Position numbers and translations under genes: made by a program. 64,000 nt of DNA from Alkalilimnicola sp. S0819 (lineage in GTDB: Bacteria > Pseudomonadota > Gammaproteobacteria > Nitrococcales > WHIW01): contig NZ_WHIW01000014.1 in NCBI RefSeq assembly GCF_009295635.1, forward strand, positions 1-64,000, given 5' to 3'. The notes under the pieces were generated by a model that ran no database searches, was not told the DNA's origin, and worked only from the letters and a program-made list of their open reading frames with translations. This document shows positions 60,869 to 64,000 of this stretch, one piece after another (within the stretch, counting starts at the first letter, position 1; each line of letters opens with the position of its first letter).

Positions 60869-61285
60869 CTACCGGGCGCCGCGTTCGGCCACCAGCTGGC
60901 GGAGGGAGTCGACAATCTCCTGGGGCGGGGTGTCCTGGAGCAGGATCTTGTGCACACCCATTTCCTCCAGCACCTTGACGTCATCGTCCGGAATCACGCC
61001 ACCGCCGGCGATGATCATGTCCTCGACACCCTTTTCCTTGAGCAGCTCCAGCACTCGGGGAAAAATATGCATGTGCGCGCCGGACAGCAGGCTGATGCCC
61101 AGCACGTCCACGTCTTCCTGGATGGCCGCATCCACCACCTCGTCGGGCGTGCGGTGCAGGCCGGTATAGATGACGTCCATGCCGGCATCGCGCAGCGAGC
61201 GGGCAACGACCTTGACGCCGCGGTCATGACCATCCAGACCGACCTTGGCCAGCAGGACACGGATTGCAGGGGTATTGTCAGCCAT
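60869..61285 (-). CDS. hcmB: B12-binding small subunit of 2-hydroxyacyl-CoA mutase
   Basis: 138 aa, a single B12-binding Rossmann domain. The base-off/His-on motif is [10 protein letters not shown] (Asp18, His20, Gly23), followed by SLLSGAHM and [11 protein letters not shown]. Near the C-terminus [15 protein letters not shown] carries Asp118, equivalent to HcmB Asp117, which in 2-hydroxyisobutyryl-CoA mutase contacts the substrate hydroxyl; ordinary mutases have a GPGT-like loop here. It pairs with the large subunit at 56737. Starts 10 bp after the stop of the GntR gene at 61295. Confidence 0.9.
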   Translation of the reverse strand: MADNTPAIRVLLAKVGLDGHDRGVKVVARSLRDAGMDVIYTGLHRTPDEVVDAAIQEDVDVLGISLLSGAHMHIFPRVLELLKEKGVEDMIIAGGGVIPDDDVKVLEEMGVHKILLQDTPPQEIVDSLRQLVAERGAR

Positions 61286-61294
61286 GGTTATCTC

Positions 61295-61972
61295 CTAGGC
61301 AGTGCGTTGTTGCAGAGTGGACTCGGAGGCGAGCCGCTGTTGCAGCCGCTCCGATGCCTGGTGTGCGTGCGCGCGCGCCAGGCGCTCGGCCCGTATCGCG
61401 TCGCCCGCGCAGACGGCTTCCCAGATCGCCCGGTGCTCGGCCCAGGCCGGGCCGGCATCCGAGGTGTCTCGGGTGATGTTGATCATGATCCGCCGCAGGT
61501 GATGCCACTGGGCGCGCATCAGGTCGCGCAGCCGCTCGTTGCCGGCGATCTCGTGGATCAGCCAGTGGAAGCGCCAGTCGGCGTCGATGAGCAGCAGCAC
61601 ATCGCCGGCCTTCGCCGCGGCAAGGCCATCGGCCAGAAGCTCCTCGCCCTCACCGGCCAGCGCCGGGGTGATCCGACGGGCGGCCTTGCCGGCGCTGATC
61701 AGGTCCAGCCCGGCTCGCACCTCGTAGAGCTCGCGCACCAGTACGGCGTTGATGGGCGCCACCTTCAGGCCGCGCCGGCCGGCCTCTACCACGAAACCGT
61801 CCCCTTTCAGCTTGGCCAGGGCCTGGCCCACGGGCAGGCGGGAGACGTTCAGGCGCTCGGCCACCGTCTCCTGAGTGAGCCGTTCGCCCGGGCGCAGGGT
61901 GCCTTCGCAGATGGCGTTGAGCACCGCGTCGTAGACCAGTTCGGGCAGCGGCTTGGGGGCTTCCAGTTGCAT
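61295..61972 (-). CDS. GntR-family (FCD) transcriptional regulator, second of a tandem pair
   Basis: 225 aa. N-terminal winged helix (about 10-75) with LRPGERLTQETVAERLNVSRLPVGQALAKLKGDGFV; C-terminal FCD ligand domain (about 85-215) with metal-ligand candidates in DADWRFHWLIHEIAGN, WHHLRRIM, EHRAIWEAV and AHAHQA. It is the same length as, and clearly paralogous to, the regulator upstream (61974-62651); their recognition helices are identical over AERLNVSRLPVGQAL. One bp separates the upstream stop from this ATG. FCD proteins often sense carboxylic acids, so 2-hydroxyisobutyrate or its CoA ester is a fair guess. Confidence 0.88.
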   Translation of the reverse strand: MQLEAPKPLPELVYDAVLNAICEGTLRPGERLTQETVAERLNVSRLPVGQALAKLKGDGFVVEAGRRGLKVAPINAVLVRELYEVRAGLDLISAGKAARRITPALAGEGEELLADGLAAAKAGDVLLLIDADWRFHWLIHEIAGNERLRDLMRAQWHHLRRIMINITRDTSDAGPAWAEHRAIWEAVCAGDAIRAERLARAHAHQASERLQQRLASESTLQQRTA

Positions 61973-61973
61973 G

Positions 61974-62651
61974 TCAGGCCCCCACCGCCCGCACGCGGGC
62001 CTCGGCGAGAACGCGCTGCAGCCAGGCGGCGGCGTGGTTCACGTGCGCCCGCGCCTCGCGCTCGGCGGCTTCAACGTCCCCCGCGCAGATGGCATCGAGG
62101 ATGGCCTGGTGCTCGCACCAGACCTGGTCCTGGTTACGGTGCTCGCCGAGGATGTTGCGCATGATGCGGCGGATGTGATGCCAGTAGGTCTGCATCACAT
62201 CGTTGATCAGCGGGTTGCCGGCCAGCTCGTAGATGTACCAGTGAAAGGCGATATCGGCCTCGATCAGCCCCGGCACATCGCGCTCGGCCGCGGCCTGGCG
62301 CCCCCGGGCGAGGATGCGCTCGCCTTCTTCCCGCGCCGCCTCACCCACCTTGCGGGCGGCGATGCCGGCGCTGAGCGCGTCCAGGCCACCGCGGAATTCA
62401 TACAGGGCGGCGACGAACTCCGGCTCCAGCTCCGCCACTTTCAGGCCGCGCCGGCCGGCCTCCACCAGGAAACCCTCGCTCTTGAGCTGCTTGAGCGCCT
62501 GACCCACCGGCAGCCGGGAGACGTTCAACCGCTCGGCGACTTCGTCCTGGGTCACCCGCTCGCCCGGCGCCAGGGTGCCGTTGCAGATGGCGTCAATGAG
62601 CGCGTCGTAGACCAGCTCGGATAGGGGTTTCTGACTTTTTATCTGTCTCAT
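61974..62651 (-). CDS. GntR-family (FCD) transcriptional regulator, first of a tandem pair
   Basis: 225 aa. Winged helix with LAPGERVTQDEVAERLNVSRLPVGQALKQLKSEGFLVEAGRRGLKV, FCD domain with DIAFHWYIYELAGN, WHHIRRIMRN, EHQAILDAI and AHVNHAAA metal-site residues. Nearly identical recognition helix to its neighbour. A 20-bp palindrome centred on TGTATACA lies 25 bp upstream of its start and is the likely operator for autoregulation and for the hcm operon. Confidence 0.88.
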   Translation of the reverse strand: MRQIKSQKPLSELVYDALIDAICNGTLAPGERVTQDEVAERLNVSRLPVGQALKQLKSEGFLVEAGRRGLKVAELEPEFVAALYEFRGGLDALSAGIAARKVGEAAREEGERILARGRQAAAERDVPGLIEADIAFHWYIYELAGNPLINDVMQTYWHHIRRIMRNILGEHRNQDQVWCEHQAILDAICAGDVEAAEREARAHVNHAAAWLQRVLAEARVRAVGA

Positions 62652-62675
62652 GGCTCTCTAAACCGTTCGCTTACA

Positions 62676-62695
62676 GAATATTGTATACAGTATTC
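62676..62695. promoter_or_regulatory. GntR-type operator palindrome upstream of the regulator/hcm operon
   Basis: GAATATTGTATACAGTATTC is palindromic with a single mismatched pair. Its TGTATACA core resembles operators of FCD-type GntR proteins. It lies 25-44 bp ahead of the first GntR start. It shares 15 of 20 positions with the site at 63897-63916. Confidence 0.65.
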
Positions 62696-62733
62696 GGCAT
62701 GCCGCAAGCGCGACTTGTGACACGCCGCAGCAT

Positions 62734-62922
62734 TCACTCGGCGCCTTGCTCCGCTTGGCGCCGCTCGATGGCGTCCCAGACGGCGCGGCGCTGATCGTTG
62801 TTCATCTGGGTCCAGGTGGTAATCTCCCGCAGGGTGCGCAGGCAGTCGGTGCAGTGGCTCTCGTCCTCGGCCAGGTTGCAGAGATTCTTGCAGGGCGATG
62901 GGATGCGTTCGGGGGTGGTCAT
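62734..62922 (-). CDS. DUF1289 small Cys-rich protein
   Basis: 62 aa from the ATG at 62922; homologues start MT..RIPSPC. Pattern SPCKNLCNLAEDESHCTDCLRTLREI (four Cys, probable metal or Fe-S site) and the W-x-x-M-x-x-x-Q-R-x-x-V-W helix are diagnostic of DUF1289 (YdhL-like). Function unknown. It lies between the hydroxyacyl-CoA dehydrogenase and the regulators on the same strand. Confidence 0.85.
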   Translation of the reverse strand: MTTPERIPSPCKNLCNLAEDESHCTDCLRTLREITTWTQMNNDQRRAVWDAIERRQAEQGAE

Positions 62923-62996
62923 GGGCGGTTCTCGGTTGCTTGGGTGACAGGGAAAAGCCGGGATCGTGGCTTGTGGCCGCGATGTCCCGTCAGCGA

Positions 62997-63851
<855 letters not shown>

Positions 63852-63896
63852 ACTCCCACTCCTCACTACTGTATTGACGGACGAACAAAGTCTTCC

Positions 63897-63916
63897 GCAT
63901 ACCGTATACCGTTTTC
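63897..63916. promoter_or_regulatory. Second GntR-type operator-like site, upstream of the dehydrogenase
   Basis: GCATACCGTATACCGTTTTC, centred on GTATAC, matches the palindrome at 62676-62695 in 15 of 20 positions although its own symmetry is weaker. It lies 46-65 bp upstream of the dehydrogenase start, a position suited to promoter control. Confidence 0.5.
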
Positions 63917-64000
63917 AGGAGGAGGCACAATCGGCCAGGGGTATGGGTGGAGAGTCGTCGCGGTCGAGGCCGCTGCCAGGGGTCGTGTCGCGGCCCGGGG
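63917..64000. other. Window edge, no feature seen
   Basis: Short terminal stretch beyond the operator-like site. It contains AGGAGGAG followed by no convincing coding start before the end of the window. Confidence 0.4.

Overview
The window is high-GC, densely coded chromosomal DNA that reads as a gammaproteobacterium, perhaps from an Ectothiorhodospiraceae/Halomonas-like halophilic or marine group. The lineage is inferred from conserved gene order (glyA-nrdR-ribD-ribE-ribB-ribH-nusB-thiL-pgpA), an Fnr/Anr regulator with four cysteines placed as in E. coli FNR, RimK, TmcA, MnmC, class I fumarase and a class I PHA synthase. No rRNA, tRNA, prophage or CRISPR array was seen.

Left part (1-15.6 kb): a decayed IS3-type orfA, rarA, a LysR regulator, a Bcr/CflA efflux pump, two small envelope proteins, fnr, then a long minus-strand block for glycine/serine and riboflavin metabolism (glyA to pgpA). 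In that block ribB carries a degenerate GTP cyclohydrolase II domain and a DUF2889 gene sits between nusB and thiL. An asparaginase follows, and its start codon lies inside a REP palindrome.

Middle (15.7-32.7 kb): a RimB-like protease with rimK; a decaying LysR-dioxygenase-SDR cluster; mmsA/mmsB with an AraC regulator and an iron alcohol dehydrogenase (the two dehydrogenase promoters share a bipartite 39-bp box); ettA, purU, a Pmp3-type membrane protein, trxC, an M48 lipoprotein protease; a long cruciform-type repeat; metY; a small lipoprotein; and a GS-like amidoligase overlapping a class I glutamine amidotransferase that carries an inserted membrane-type segment.

Right-middle (32.8-54 kb): metH, a REP-associated tyrosine transposase (RAYT) that may account for the GTAG-type REP palindromes in the window, ilvD, tmcA, a long-form GAPDH, msrA, an mlaC homologue, a c-di-GMP signalling block (REC-CheC, PAS-GGDEF and Cache-PAS-GGDEF-EAL proteins), fumarase, mnmC and a nitroreductase.

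Right end (54-64 kb): the most distinctive locus. All genes are on the minus strand: 3-hydroxyacyl-CoA dehydrogenase, DUF1289, two tandem paralogous GntR/FCD regulators, a B12-binding mutase subunit, a PaaK-like CoA ligase, a MeaB-type GTPase, a mutase large subunit, a PduO-type cobalamin adenosyltransferase and PHA synthase. The mutase has Ile91 where methylmalonyl-CoA mutase has Tyr and isobutyryl-CoA mutase has Phe, and the small subunit has Asp118. Both are hallmarks of 2-hydroxyisobutyryl-CoA mutase. The cluster therefore predicts the route 2-hydroxyisobutyrate -> 2-hydroxyisobutyryl-CoA -> 3-hydroxybutyryl-CoA -> acetoacetyl-CoA. Two related 20-bp palindromic sites lie upstream of the dehydrogenase and of the first GntR gene.
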